64,000 nucleotides of DNA, taken from contig NZ_FXEG02000006.1 of NCBI RefSeq assembly GCF_900176255.2, forward strand, positions 298,124 to 362,123, written 5' to 3'. This document shows positions 51,530 to 58,777 of the stretch, one piece after another. The notes under the pieces were generated by a model. That model saw only the letters and a program-made list of their open reading frames with translations, was not told the origin of the DNA and did no database searches. How positions within the stretch are numbered: the stretch's first letter is position 1; the number at the start of each line of letters is the position of its first letter. Position numbers and translations under genes: made by a program. The DNA is from Mycobacterium ahvazicum (GTDB lineage: Bacteria > Actinomycetota > Actinomycetes > Mycobacteriales > Mycobacteriaceae).

Positions 51530-53263
51530 CTACCGACGCCGCGGGGCTCTCAGTGCCGGTTCCAGCGCGGGGCTTGGCAGATCGAGTGCGGTGGCGGCGG
51601 TGGCGTACACGTAACGGTCGGGTCGCACGATGACGAACCGCGCATTACTGCGCGTCATCCATTGCCACAACTGACCTGAAGGATCACCGATCTCGCCGTC
51701 GGTGACGACCGATGTCCCTGGACGCACAGTCAGATATCGGGGCTCGAACCGTTGCCACGCCTTAACGAAGCCTTGGGGAAGCTCATCGGCGGTGGCGTTG
51801 AGACCCAAGATGGCCCAACCTATTCCAAGCGCTTCATCGATCGGCACCAGATGGACTTCAGGCTCGGCGACAGTGACCGCTTTGATCAGATGACCGACCG
51901 TGTTGGTCTTCTTCCGTTTGGCGGGTAGTGCGAGAAATCCTTGCGTGAGGGGAGCCGGGCGCAAGATGGCAACGCTGAGCGCTTTCTCCACGCCCGGGAG
52001 TCGTTGCACCAGCCGCAGCACGCCGTCACGCATACGGGCAGCAATGCGATTGGGCGGCATGACGATTCGGCCAATCCGTACCGCCGAGGCCGACATCGCG
52101 TCATGGTGTGGCTCTCGTTCGGCCTGATATGTATCGAGTAGCGTGGCGTCGGCGCGCCCTCGCAGGACAGCCTCGATCTTCCACATCAGATTGGCCGCAT
52201 CGCGGAACGCTCCCGAACATCCTTGCCCGGCGAACGGTGGCATGACATGGGCGGCGTCGCCGACCATCATGACCCGACCCACGCGCCACTGCTGGCACTT
52301 GCGCACGTGGAAGGTGTAGTTCCACATTCGGGCGATTTCCACGTCATCGGGCGTGATGCCGTCTTGAGCAAGAATCTGCCAGACGCGTTCGGATGTGAGT
52401 AGCTGCTCGGCGTCTTCGTCTTTGTTGATACGCCATTCCCAGCGGTAGTAGCCGCCGGGACATGGGCATCTGACGCCGGGACGCTCAGGCAAACAGACGA
52501 ACTGGAAGTGTGGTGATCGGTTGAGCGGCCGTTTCACCTTGGCCTGCACATCCATCCATTGCTCTGAATACGAGTCGCCGGCAAAGGTGACGCCGAGTTC
52601 TTTGCGCACCACGCTGCTGCCCCCGTCGCACGCAAGCAGGTAGCGAGCGTGCAGCGTCGTGTGCTCATCGGTGCCGACATTGGCCACGCGGAGGCTGACC
52701 ATATCGTCGGATTGGACCATGTCCTGGTACTCCCAGCCGCACTTGACGGTGACGCTGGGCCAGCGCTGCACACCCTCGCGCAGCACCGCCTCCAGCCAGG
52801 GCTGGTGAAAGAAATTGGCTTGCGTCTCAGCGCAATGCTCCGTGGGGATGGGAAGTACAGACAGAAACGGGTTCCCATCGAGGCCGGTGAATTGAATCGT
52901 TGTGCCACAGTGCATGGTGGCCGTCGCCGCCTCGTAGAGGCCGAGGTTACGAATGATGCGCAAGGACTCGGCGTCGATCGAGATGGCACGCTGACGTGGG
53001 AAGACATCGGCATCGCGTTCCACAACCACGGTGCGCAATCCGAGTTGGCCGGCAAGATTGGCGGCGGTCACTCCGGCCGGGCCGTATCCGACAATCGCGA
53101 CGTCATACACCTGCTCGTCGGCGTCGGACCCTGTCACGCTCGTCTCTGATGAATCCGACTGCGATCCGTCAAGCACCGTCACAGCACCAAACCATTCCCT
53201 GCGACTGCGCTCATGGTCGCTGTCGGCCGCAATCGCAGCAGCGCCGCCAGAAGCGGTGCACAC
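51530..53263 (-). CDS. FAD-dependent aromatic hydroxylase (MhpA-like 3-(3-hydroxyphenyl)propionate hydroxylase family)
   Basis: A group A flavin monooxygenase of up to 577 residues: FAD motif VAIVGYGPAGVTAANLAGQ, DG motif in LLACDGGSSVVRKELG, second FAD motif VMMVGDAAHVMPPFAGQGCS, then QAEREPHHDAM and the thioredoxin-like C-terminal domain. Family members ortho-hydroxylate phenols to catechols, here probably supplying the extradiol dioxygenase encoded divergently. The start is uncertain: the first in-frame GTG is at 53263, the conserved domain begins about 50 residues later, and a good ribosome site nearby is spaced for another frame. Confidence 0.9.
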   Translation of the reverse strand: MCTASGGAAAIAADSDHERSRREWFGAVTVLDGSQSDSSETSVTGSDADEQVYDVAIVGYGPAGVTAANLAGQLGLRTVVVERDADVFPRQRAISIDAESLRIIRNLGLYEAATATMHCGTTIQFTGLDGNPFLSVLPIPTEHCAETQANFFHQPWLEAVLREGVQRWPSVTVKCGWEYQDMVQSDDMVSLRVANVGTDEHTTLHARYLLACDGGSSVVRKELGVTFAGDSYSEQWMDVQAKVKRPLNRSPHFQFVCLPERPGVRCPCPGGYYRWEWRINKDEDAEQLLTSERVWQILAQDGITPDDVEIARMWNYTFHVRKCQQWRVGRVMMVGDAAHVMPPFAGQGCSGAFRDAANLMWKIEAVLRGRADATLLDTYQAEREPHHDAMSASAVRIGRIVMPPNRIAARMRDGVLRLVQRLPGVEKALSVAILRPAPLTQGFLALPAKRKKTNTVGHLIKAVTVAEPEVHLVPIDEALGIGWAILGLNATADELPQGFVKAWQRFEPRYLTVRPGTSVVTDGEIGDPSGQLWQWMTRSNARFVIVRPDRYVYATAATALDLPSPALEPALRAPRRR

Positions 53264-53522
53264 AACAGACTCATCATCGAGCCCCCTTCTTGACCGGAGT
53301 TAGCTGGACTGGCGTCGATATCGGCGCACAGCGGTGTGCGCGCCGACCGGCGGCCGCATTGTGCTCGCTGGCTGGTCAGCCCTGCCGAATCGTTGTGCGC
53401 AGAAACGCCGGTGCCCCGCAGCACCGCACGTCGTGCGGTGAGCCCGAGCGTCCAACACGCAGTGTGACGCAACTCGGCGACGGGCAGGGGCGTGACGTTT
53501 GACACGCACCCGACTATAGACC

Positions 53523-53538
53523 AACCTGTATACAGGTT
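53523..53538. promoter_or_regulatory. Perfect GntR-type operator AACCTGTATACAGGTT
   Basis: A 16-bp perfect palindrome with the core CTGTATACAG at 53526-53535, the most symmetrical copy in the window. It is located between the divergent hydroxylase and dioxygenase genes. Confidence 0.7.
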
Positions 53539-53625
53539 TGGAAGGGGATTGGATCCAGACGACCGCCGACCGGCGGGGTAGTGGTCGACATGCACGCCAC
53601 CTCTCAACACCCCCGCCACCCGTAG

Positions 53626-53635
53626 CTGGATACAG
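53626..53635. promoter_or_regulatory. GntR-type operator copy CTGGATACAG
   Basis: One mismatch to CTGTATACAG, exactly 100 bp from the perfect copy and 172 bp upstream of the dioxygenase start. Confidence 0.5.
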
Positions 53636-53722
53636 AAAACTAGGGAATGGAGAGCAACCGCGCTAGTGAGCTGCATGACTATCCAGAAAAGCGTGTCCGG
53701 ATGACGGTGATACTGTGCGCTT

Positions 53723-53732
53723 CTGTACGCAG
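53723..53732. promoter_or_regulatory. GntR-type operator copy CTGTACGCAG
   Basis: Two mismatches to the core palindrome but regularly placed, 97 bp after the previous copy and 75 bp before the dioxygenase start. The near-regular ~100-bp spacing of three sites is compatible with cooperative looping. Confidence 0.4.
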
Positions 53733-53807
53733 TTTGGGTTTGCGGGTCGCCTGTGTTCGAGCCAAGTCGGTCTGAGATTCGTTGTGAGGTAGAGGAGCAG
53801 GAAATCC

Positions 53808-54701
53808 ATGGAACTGGGATATATGGGACTCGAGGTGTCCGACCCGACCGCGTTTGGTGACTACCTCTCGGGTGTGCTCGGCTTGATACCGGGTCGTCCC
53901 GCCGGCACGCGGGCATCCACCTGGCGAATGGATGGCAAGGTCCATCGGCTCTTGGTTGCGCCGGGCGCGGCCGATGATGTGAGTTATGCGGGGTTCTTGG
54001 TGGCCGACCGCGCAGAGTTCGACGCGACCGTCGCCAGCCTGCGCGATGCCGGTTTCGACCCAATCTCTGGTGCGGGCGAGGAGATAGCCGCACGCGGTGT
54101 TGAGGAGATGGTCTACGTAACCGCGCCGTGGGGTGTGCGCGTTGAGATCGCGCGGGGCCTGCAGGACGCCGATGAGCCCTTTGACTCGCCGCTGCAGCCC
54201 GGCGGTTTCCTCACCGGCGACCTCGGTATGGGTCACGCAGTTTTCTGGGTCTCCGGTGGGCGCGCTGAGTTCGATGCTGCCGACGCGTTCGCGGTCAAGG
54301 CGCTGGGTCTGAAGCTGTCGGATTGGCTGGAGATCGAGATGGGCGGTTTGGCGGTTACCGCGAACTTCTACCATTGCAACGGCAGGCACCATTCGCTGGC
54401 GTTCGTGTTCGTGCCGGTGCCGGAATTGCCCAAGAAGCTTGATCACATCATGATCGAGACCGTTTCAATGGACAACGTCGGCAGCGCCTATGACCGCGCG
54501 CTGGAGGCCCGTTGCCCCATCGCGCGCGACCTCGGCAAACATCCCAACGACCGGATGTTCAGCTTTTATAGTGCTGGCCCAGGCGGCGTGCAGTTTGAGT
54601 TGGGCGCGGGCGCGGTGACCGTTACCGACGACTGGGAGGTCGTCAAATACGACCGGATCAGTGCCTGGGGCCATCACGCGGGGGCCGCGGCCCCCGCGTG
54701 A
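53808..54701 (+). CDS. Type I extradiol dioxygenase (BphC/HsaC-like, VOC superfamily)
   Basis: A 297-residue two-domain VOC protein with the complete type I extradiol active site in the C-terminal domain: Fe ligands His143 (GMGHAVFWV), His213 (KLDHIMIET) and Glu264 (VQFELG), plus catalytic His195 (GRHHSLAFV) and Tyr254 (FSFYSAG). It cleaves a catechol next to the hydroxyl pair with O2. Related enzymes act on 2,3-dihydroxybiphenyl or on the catechol of steroid ring A. It is divergent from the FAD hydroxylase that could make its substrate. Start with a GAGGAGCAGG site. A large perfect palindrome overlaps the stop codon. Confidence 0.94.
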   Translation: MELGYMGLEVSDPTAFGDYLSGVLGLIPGRPAGTRASTWRMDGKVHRLLVAPGAADDVSYAGFLVADRAEFDATVASLRDAGFDPISGAGEEIAARGVEEMVYVTAPWGVRVEIARGLQDADEPFDSPLQPGGFLTGDLGMGHAVFWVSGGRAEFDAADAFAVKALGLKLSDWLEIEMGGLAVTANFYHCNGRHHSLAFVFVPVPELPKKLDHIMIETVSMDNVGSAYDRALEARCPIARDLGKHPNDRMFSFYSAGPGGVQFELGAGAVTVTDDWEVVKYDRISAWGHHAGAAAPA

Positions 54702-54710
54702 TGGCCCCAG
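54665..54710. terminator. 46-bp perfect palindrome at the end of the dioxygenase gene (probable bidirectional terminator)
   Basis: Twenty-three bases followed by their exact reverse complement, almost all G and C, covering the last codons and TGA of the dioxygenase gene and followed by CTCTTTT. It lies between two convergent genes. As RNA it would form a very stable hairpin in either direction, so a shared terminator is the natural reading, although the U-tract is short. Confidence 0.6.
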
Positions 54711-54738
54711 CTCTTTTCGGCCGCCTGGGTTGTCGTTG

Positions 54739-55503
54739 CTAGCCCCGGCTGCTTGATGCACGGCTAACGGCTTCGCGGATCATCATGGGATCGTGAGTGG
54801 GGTCGAGCTTGGCCAGTGTGGTCAAGGCTGTGCGCGCCAAATGAGCGGCGATGAGCCGGCCGCACGTGACGGCGTCGCCTTGCTGGGCGGTTCTCATGAT
54901 GGACGCGTGCTCATCATGGGCGATGTTGGCGAGTACCATTGCGTCACTGGCTGATTGGCGATAGAAAGCGCGGTAGCGTTCCGCGTGATCCCACAATTCT
55001 TCAAGTTGTGAGCGCATACGGGGACCCACCGCGCTAAACAATGCTGTGTGAAACACCCGGTGAGGCACGTGAAAAGCGTCATAGGATGTCGGGTCGGTCA
55101 AAATATTGTCCATCTGTTTGAGCGCCGCGGCGGCCCGGTCAAGGGTTGCGCTGTTCAGTTTCGGAACGCTGGCCTGCACACCGAGCGACTCGAGCATGAT
55201 GCGCATGGCCGCGACTTGTTCGAGGTCATCAACCGACAGCGGCGCGACGCGAAGTCGTCGGTTGAAATCGCCCTCGAGTAGGCCTTCGCTTTGCAGCCGG
55301 CGAAGCGCTTCGCGCAGCGGGGTGCGGCTGATGTTGAGCTGGGCGGCCAGTCGTACCTGCGACACGAAGGCCCCGGGGGCGAGTTCGGCGTTGATGATCG
55401 CCCGTCGCACGGTGTCGTAGGCTTGCGCGGTGGTGCTGACAGGGTCTTCACGAGACGCTGCAGCGTCTGTGTCGGCGCCCGCGACGACCGTTATCTCTGT
55501 CAT
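54739..55503 (-). CDS. GntR-family regulator (FadR/FCD subfamily)
   Basis: A 254-residue regulator with an N-terminal winged helix (AYDTVRRAIINAELAPGAFV, LAAQLNISRTPLREALRRL, QSEGLLEGDF) and a C-terminal helical FCD domain with the metal/ligand histidines (VPHRVFHTALF, AHDEHASIMRTAQQGD, AAHLARTALT). FCD regulators bind small carboxylates or CoA derivatives. It lies amid the block C genes, and the CTG(T/C)ATACAG palindromes found in front of these genes, including one 100 bp before this gene, fit the operators of this family. Likely repressor of the hydroxylase, dioxygenase, mce, ligase and P450 units. Confidence 0.92.
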   Translation of the reverse strand: MTEITVVAGADTDAAASREDPVSTTAQAYDTVRRAIINAELAPGAFVSQVRLAAQLNISRTPLREALRRLQSEGLLEGDFNRRLRVAPLSVDDLEQVAAMRIMLESLGVQASVPKLNSATLDRAAAALKQMDNILTDPTSYDAFHVPHRVFHTALFSAVGPRMRSQLEELWDHAERYRAFYRQSASDAMVLANIAHDEHASIMRTAQQGDAVTCGRLIAAHLARTALTTLAKLDPTHDPMMIREAVSRASSSRG

Positions 55504-55602
55504 GGGTTCGACTTCGATGCGGTGGATCGATGGGGCCGATCATCCACTCGTCGGCAAGATTGTGCCATCACAGCGTCTACAGTAGCCTGATCGGCTCGTT
55601 TT

Positions 55603-55612
55603 CTGCATACAG
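55603..55612. promoter_or_regulatory. GntR-type operator CTGCATACAG upstream of the GntR gene
   Basis: One base from CTGTATACAG. It lies within the 3' coding end of the amidohydrolase gene and 100 bp upstream of the GntR start, the position expected for autoregulation. Confidence 0.6.
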
Positions 55613-55745
55613 TTGGGGCTGTCCGAGGATGCTGGCACGCGAGGCGACAGCGCGATGGTAGACGACGTCGAGTGCGGGATGGGTGAGCGCGGAATCCTTG
55701 AGGATCTCGCCGCGAACCATGACGATCTCGACATCGTGCGGCGTG

Positions 55746-55908
55746 TGATTTACTGGCGTTTGCTACGCGCGACGCTGCGGCAGCCAGACTGGGCGAGCCC
55801 AGATCGATGACGATCAGGTCGGCATCCTTGCCAGCGGTGATCGTGCCGATACGATCAGCCAACCCGGCGGCTGCCGCAGCGTCGCGCGTAGCAAACGCCA
55901 GTAAATCA
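55746..55908. repeat. Exact inverted repeat, 40-bp arms separated by 83 bp, inside the amidohydrolase gene
   Basis: Bases 55746-55785 are the exact reverse complement of 55869-55908. In gene direction the first arm encodes the genuine HDLLAFATRDAAAAA segment; the second is its mirror image and destroys the frame. It has the same layout and polarity as the 87-bp inverted repeat in mceC. Confidence 0.95.
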
Positions 55909-56962
55909 TGTGCCCGTGGGGGTGACCCGCCAGGTTGTGGGCGCATCGCAGCGTGGATCACCGACGCTGACTGGGCCGCTCTCATGGCGGTGAACATGTC
56001 GCCGGCGACACATACTTCGCTATCGATACTGAGACTAGGGCGAGATCCGGTAGCCAGCAGTCGATCTGTAGCGGGTAACCCAAGGCCCGGCATGCTCAAC
56101 TCGATGGTCGAGGCTACCGATGCGCTGGCTCCTGCATCGGCGAGCATGCGCAACTCGTCGTCAGTGGAGTCGCAGCAGTGGATGAACAGCAGGTCTGCAT
56201 CCAGCAGCGCGGCGTCGTGAAGTTGGCGGATGCCGCCCGGTTGCCAACCGATGTGCATGCTGGCGCGCACGCCCAGGTTGCGCGCGATCGCAAGGTCATC
56301 GACGACCACATCCGGTTGACTCATGTCCGGCCCGCGTAGCATCGCGTTCAGTGTCACCAAATCTTGGTCGTTGCTCAGGATTTCGTGTCGGATCCGCACA
56401 ATGTCGGGGGGGTGCCGACGGGTGCTGTTAAGCATCCAGGCGTCGGAGTCGACCGATGGCCAGCCGTGGGCGAACACCGCGCGTATTCCGGAGTCGCGCA
56501 GGGCGCAGATAACGGCGTCGGAGTGGGCGGGACTGTTCTGAATGTGGGACTCGCTGCGAATGGTGGTGATGCCCGAGTTGATGGCGGCCAGCGCGCCCAC
56601 GAGCTCACCGATGTAGGCGTCGTTCGGGGTGAATTGTGGTCCCCAGGTGAGCTGGACATTGCGTCGGTAGGTAGGGAAGTCCCAGCCGAAGCCGATGAGG
56701 CGGAAAGCGCCTTGCCAGGTGTGGCGATGGGTATCGACGAATCCGGGCAGGACGGCTTTGCCCGTCGCGTCGATGACTCGCGCCGCGGGTTGGTCGCCGA
56801 TGTCGCCGATCGCGTGGATGCGGCCGTCGACGACTCGGATGTCGCCGACGATGGTGCCAGTGGCTTCATCCTGCGTCAACAACAGTCCGCCCCGGATCAC
56901 CGTGGCGGGCTTGTTGTTTGCGCCCGTACTAGGTGCTGAACTCACCGAGATCCGGGTGTGGG

Positions 56963-57349
56963 CTAGTCGTTGAAGGCATCGGCTTGGTGCGCGACGAGGT
57001 GGCGGTAGTCGTCTCGCACGGGTGCGTAAACATCGACGTTGAGAGCTACTTCATCGCCGATGAGCCACGCGGTGTGAGGCGCGTCAGCCGGGATGTGGAG
57101 CACCTCGCCGGCGGCTACTTCATACACTTCACCGTCGACGTCAAATCCGATCTTTCCTGAGAAGACGAAGCTGACCTGGTCGAATGGGTGGGAATGGGGC
57201 GGCGGTGTCTGGACTGAGTGGCCAGGGTGAAACCAGTTGATGGTGATCAGCGACTGGTCACCGCGTACGGCGGTGCGCACCAGCGCCCCGCCGGCCAGGC
57301 TTTCGGTGGGAAGCGTGTCGAGTCGAGCGTGGATGACACGGTTAGGCAT
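56963..57349 (-). CDS. Cupin-domain protein
   Basis: A 128-residue single cupin. Motif 1 is PPPHSHPFDQVSFVFSG (two His and the acidic/Gln position) and motif 2 is HIPADAPHTAWLIG. It is a small metal-binding beta-barrel, either an enzyme (isomerase, dioxygenase) or a ligand-binding protein. It overlaps the preceding SnoaL-like gene by 8 bases and precedes the amidohydrolase by 17 bp, so it belongs to this unit. AGGAACC ribosome site. Specific role unknown. Confidence 0.88.
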   Translation of the reverse strand: MPNRVIHARLDTLPTESLAGGALVRTAVRGDQSLITINWFHPGHSVQTPPPHSHPFDQVSFVFSGKIGFDVDGEVYEVAAGEVLHIPADAPHTAWLIGDEVALNVDVYAPVRDDYRHLVAHQADAFND

Positions 57350-57800
57350 TGTTGGTTCCTGTCGCTGATTGTTGCTGGTCTGCGGCCGCCGCCAATGGGT
57401 GGAGTACCCGCGCCCCAAAGCGCCAGTGTCCGTGGTTATCTCGTGCGTAACGGTCGCGGTATTCGCCGATGAAGTCGACGTATGGTGACTGCCCGCTGTC
57501 AGAAACGTGCAACACGAGCATCACTGTGCCCGAGGCGCCCTCTTCGTCGGGCCGCAGGCGGATATTGGTGCACTGATGATGGGTTTGGCGTGCGGAATTG
57601 GCTGCCCGTGTGTCGGCCCATTTGTGGAACTGGTCGCGCCCGACCAGTGTGTGCGCGCCCAGCGTGAGGGTGCCGTCATCGACATAGAGTTGGGCAACAT
57701 CGTGCCATCGGCCATGATCGAGAAGCCAGGCATGTTCGACGATCAGGTCTTCGATGGCACGTCGGTCCGCGTCGGGAAGGGCGCCGTCGATCCAGGTCAC
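57342..57800 (-). CDS. SnoaL-like/NTF2-fold protein
   Basis: A 152-residue protein of the SnoaL-like polyketide-cyclase/aromatic dioxygenase beta-subunit fold: RRAIEDLIVEHAWLLDHGRW, DVAQLYVDDGTLTLG, GRDQFHKWADTR, HHQCTNIRL and VDFIGEYRDRYARDNHGHW. Such folds act as small hydrolases, isomerases or binding proteins. The GTG start overlaps the FAH-family stop (GTGA). A strong hairpin sits immediately before the start codon on the mRNA. Confidence 0.85.
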   Translation of the reverse strand: MTWIDGALPDADRRAIEDLIVEHAWLLDHGRWHDVAQLYVDDGTLTLGAHTLVGRDQFHKWADTRAANSARQTHHQCTNIRLRPDEEGASGTVMLVLHVSDSGQSPYVDFIGEYRDRYARDNHGHWRFGARVLHPLAAAADQQQSATGTNNA

Positions 57801-58744
57801 GATGCCGCTCCCGCTTCCTGCGGGAGCGGCGAAGAGCCGACCGGCTCTCCCACCGGGTTTCGCAGTACGCCGATTCCGGCGATGTCGATCTCCACGGTGT
57901 CGCCGCTGTGCAGGAACGTCATTGGGCCGTGCGCGTGGGCAACCCCCGCGGGTGTGCCCGTGGCGATGATGTCGCCGGGGACCAGGGTCATGATCCGCGA
58001 CAGGTAGCAGACCAGTTCAGCGACGGAAAAGATCATGTTTGCGGTGTTGGAGTCTTGCACGACAACATCATTGACTCGCGCCTTGATCGGCAGGCTCTGC
58101 ACGTCGTTGATCTCGTCGAGGATCACCAACGTGGGTCCGGCGGGCGCGAACGTGTCGATGGCCTTGCCTCCCGTCCACAGCTGGTTGGCCAGCTGCAGAT
58201 CGCGTGCGCTGACGTCGTTGAGCGCCATCACTCCGCCGACGTACTGCAATGCCTCATCAACGGCGATGTTATTGCCGCGCTTGCCGATAACGACGGCGAG
58301 TTCGGCCTCGTAGTCGACTTGATTCGTGATGGCCGGCGGGGTGATGGTGGCGCCGTGACCGATCAGCGAGTTGGCGAACTTGGCGAAGAACATCGGTTCT
58401 TTGGGAGCTGACTGGCCGGTTTCGGCGGCGTGGTCGTGATAGTTCAGGCCGATGCAGATGAACTTCTCGGGCTTAAGTACCGGCGGCAGCAGTGTCACCG
58501 ACTCCACCGGGTGGACTGCGGATAGGGCGCGCAGCCGCTCTTCGTTCTTGTCGTAGAGTCCCAGCAGCTCGTGGGCCATCTCCGGGCCGGCCTGTAGGAC
58601 CGAGGTGATGTCTGGGCTGGCGCCGTCGAGGCCATTCACTCCTGCCAATTCGGCCAGGGCTGCGATGTCGATCAACTCCGAGCCGGCGCGGCGTTGAAGT
58701 GCGGGGCGCGGGCCATGGCCATCGTCGTAGGTTGCTAAACGCAC
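57797..58744 (-). CDS. Fumarylacetoacetate hydrolase (FAH) family protein
   Basis: A 315-residue FAH-fold enzyme: FICIGLNYHDHAAETGQ, PMFFAKFANSLIGHGATI, the acidic metal site VDYEAELAVVIGKRG, GVMALNDVSARDLQ, and IMTLVPGDIIATGTPAGVAH. FAH-family members split or decarboxylate products of aromatic meta-cleavage (2-hydroxy-hexa-2,4-dienoate hydratases, HpcE-like decarboxylases, acylpyruvases), which fits the extradiol dioxygenase in the same block. GTG start with an AAAGGA site. First of four closely spaced minus-strand genes after the ligase. Confidence 0.92.
   Translation of the reverse strand: MRLATYDDGHGPRPALQRRAGSELIDIAALAELAGVNGLDGASPDITSVLQAGPEMAHELLGLYDKNEERLRALSAVHPVESVTLLPPVLKPEKFICIGLNYHDHAAETGQSAPKEPMFFAKFANSLIGHGATITPPAITNQVDYEAELAVVIGKRGNNIAVDEALQYVGGVMALNDVSARDLQLANQLWTGGKAIDTFAPAGPTLVILDEINDVQSLPIKARVNDVVVQDSNTANMIFSVAELVCYLSRIMTLVPGDIIATGTPAGVAHAHGPMTFLHSGDTVEIDIAGIGVLRNPVGEPVGSSPLPQEAGAAS
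57804..57830. repeat. Hairpin (11-bp perfect stem, 5-base loop) at the FAH/SnoaL-like gene junction
   Basis: The stem GCCGCTCCCGC/GCGGGAGCGGC surrounds the loop. On the minus-strand mRNA it ends three bases before the GTG start of the SnoaL-like gene. A GGGAG ribosome-site candidate is in the stem and AGGAA in the loop, so it could gate translation until a ribosome from the upstream gene melts it. Confidence 0.6.
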
Positions 58745-58777
58745 GTCATGTCCTTTTCTGAGTGAGAATGCGGTGTC

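Larger units (their letters stand above)
53264..53807. promoter_or_regulatory. Bidirectional promoter region with three GntR-type palindromes
   Basis: A 544-bp gap between the divergent hydroxylase and dioxygenase genes. It contains palindromes at 53526, 53626 and 53723. The reading frames inside it are not supported as genes. It is the most operator-rich stretch of block C, consistent with control of ring hydroxylation and cleavage. Confidence 0.6.
55577..56945 (-). pseudogene. Amidohydrolase (chlorohydrolase/cytosine-deaminase type), frame broken near the 3' end by an inverted repeat
   Basis: A metal-dependent amidohydrolase: N-terminal beta-barrel strand TVIRGGLLLTQDEATGTIVG, metal motif FVDTHRHTWQGAF, ESHIQNS, ASMHIGWQPGG, LLFIHCCDSTDDEL, SIDSEVCVAGDMF and TAGKDADLIVIDL. 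Right after GSPSLA a 40-bp mirror copy of an upstream segment intervenes and the frame is lost. The proper C-terminus can be read in another frame (PHDVEIVMVRGEILKDSALT to ENEPIRLL, stop at 55577). Without the error it would be an ordinary enzyme hydrolysing an amide, urea-like or deaminable ring compound; substrate unknown. GTG start. Confidence 0.8.

Noticed and set aside
53179..54093. Long minus-strand open frame across the hydroxylase/dioxygenase gap
   Set aside because: It runs antisense through the dioxygenase gene, has no domain signature and an Arg/His/Pro-rich composition typical of out-of-frame GC-rich DNA. A ribosome-site-like GAAGGGGG near 53280 made me consider its last 30 codons, but they overlap the hydroxylase start and look random.
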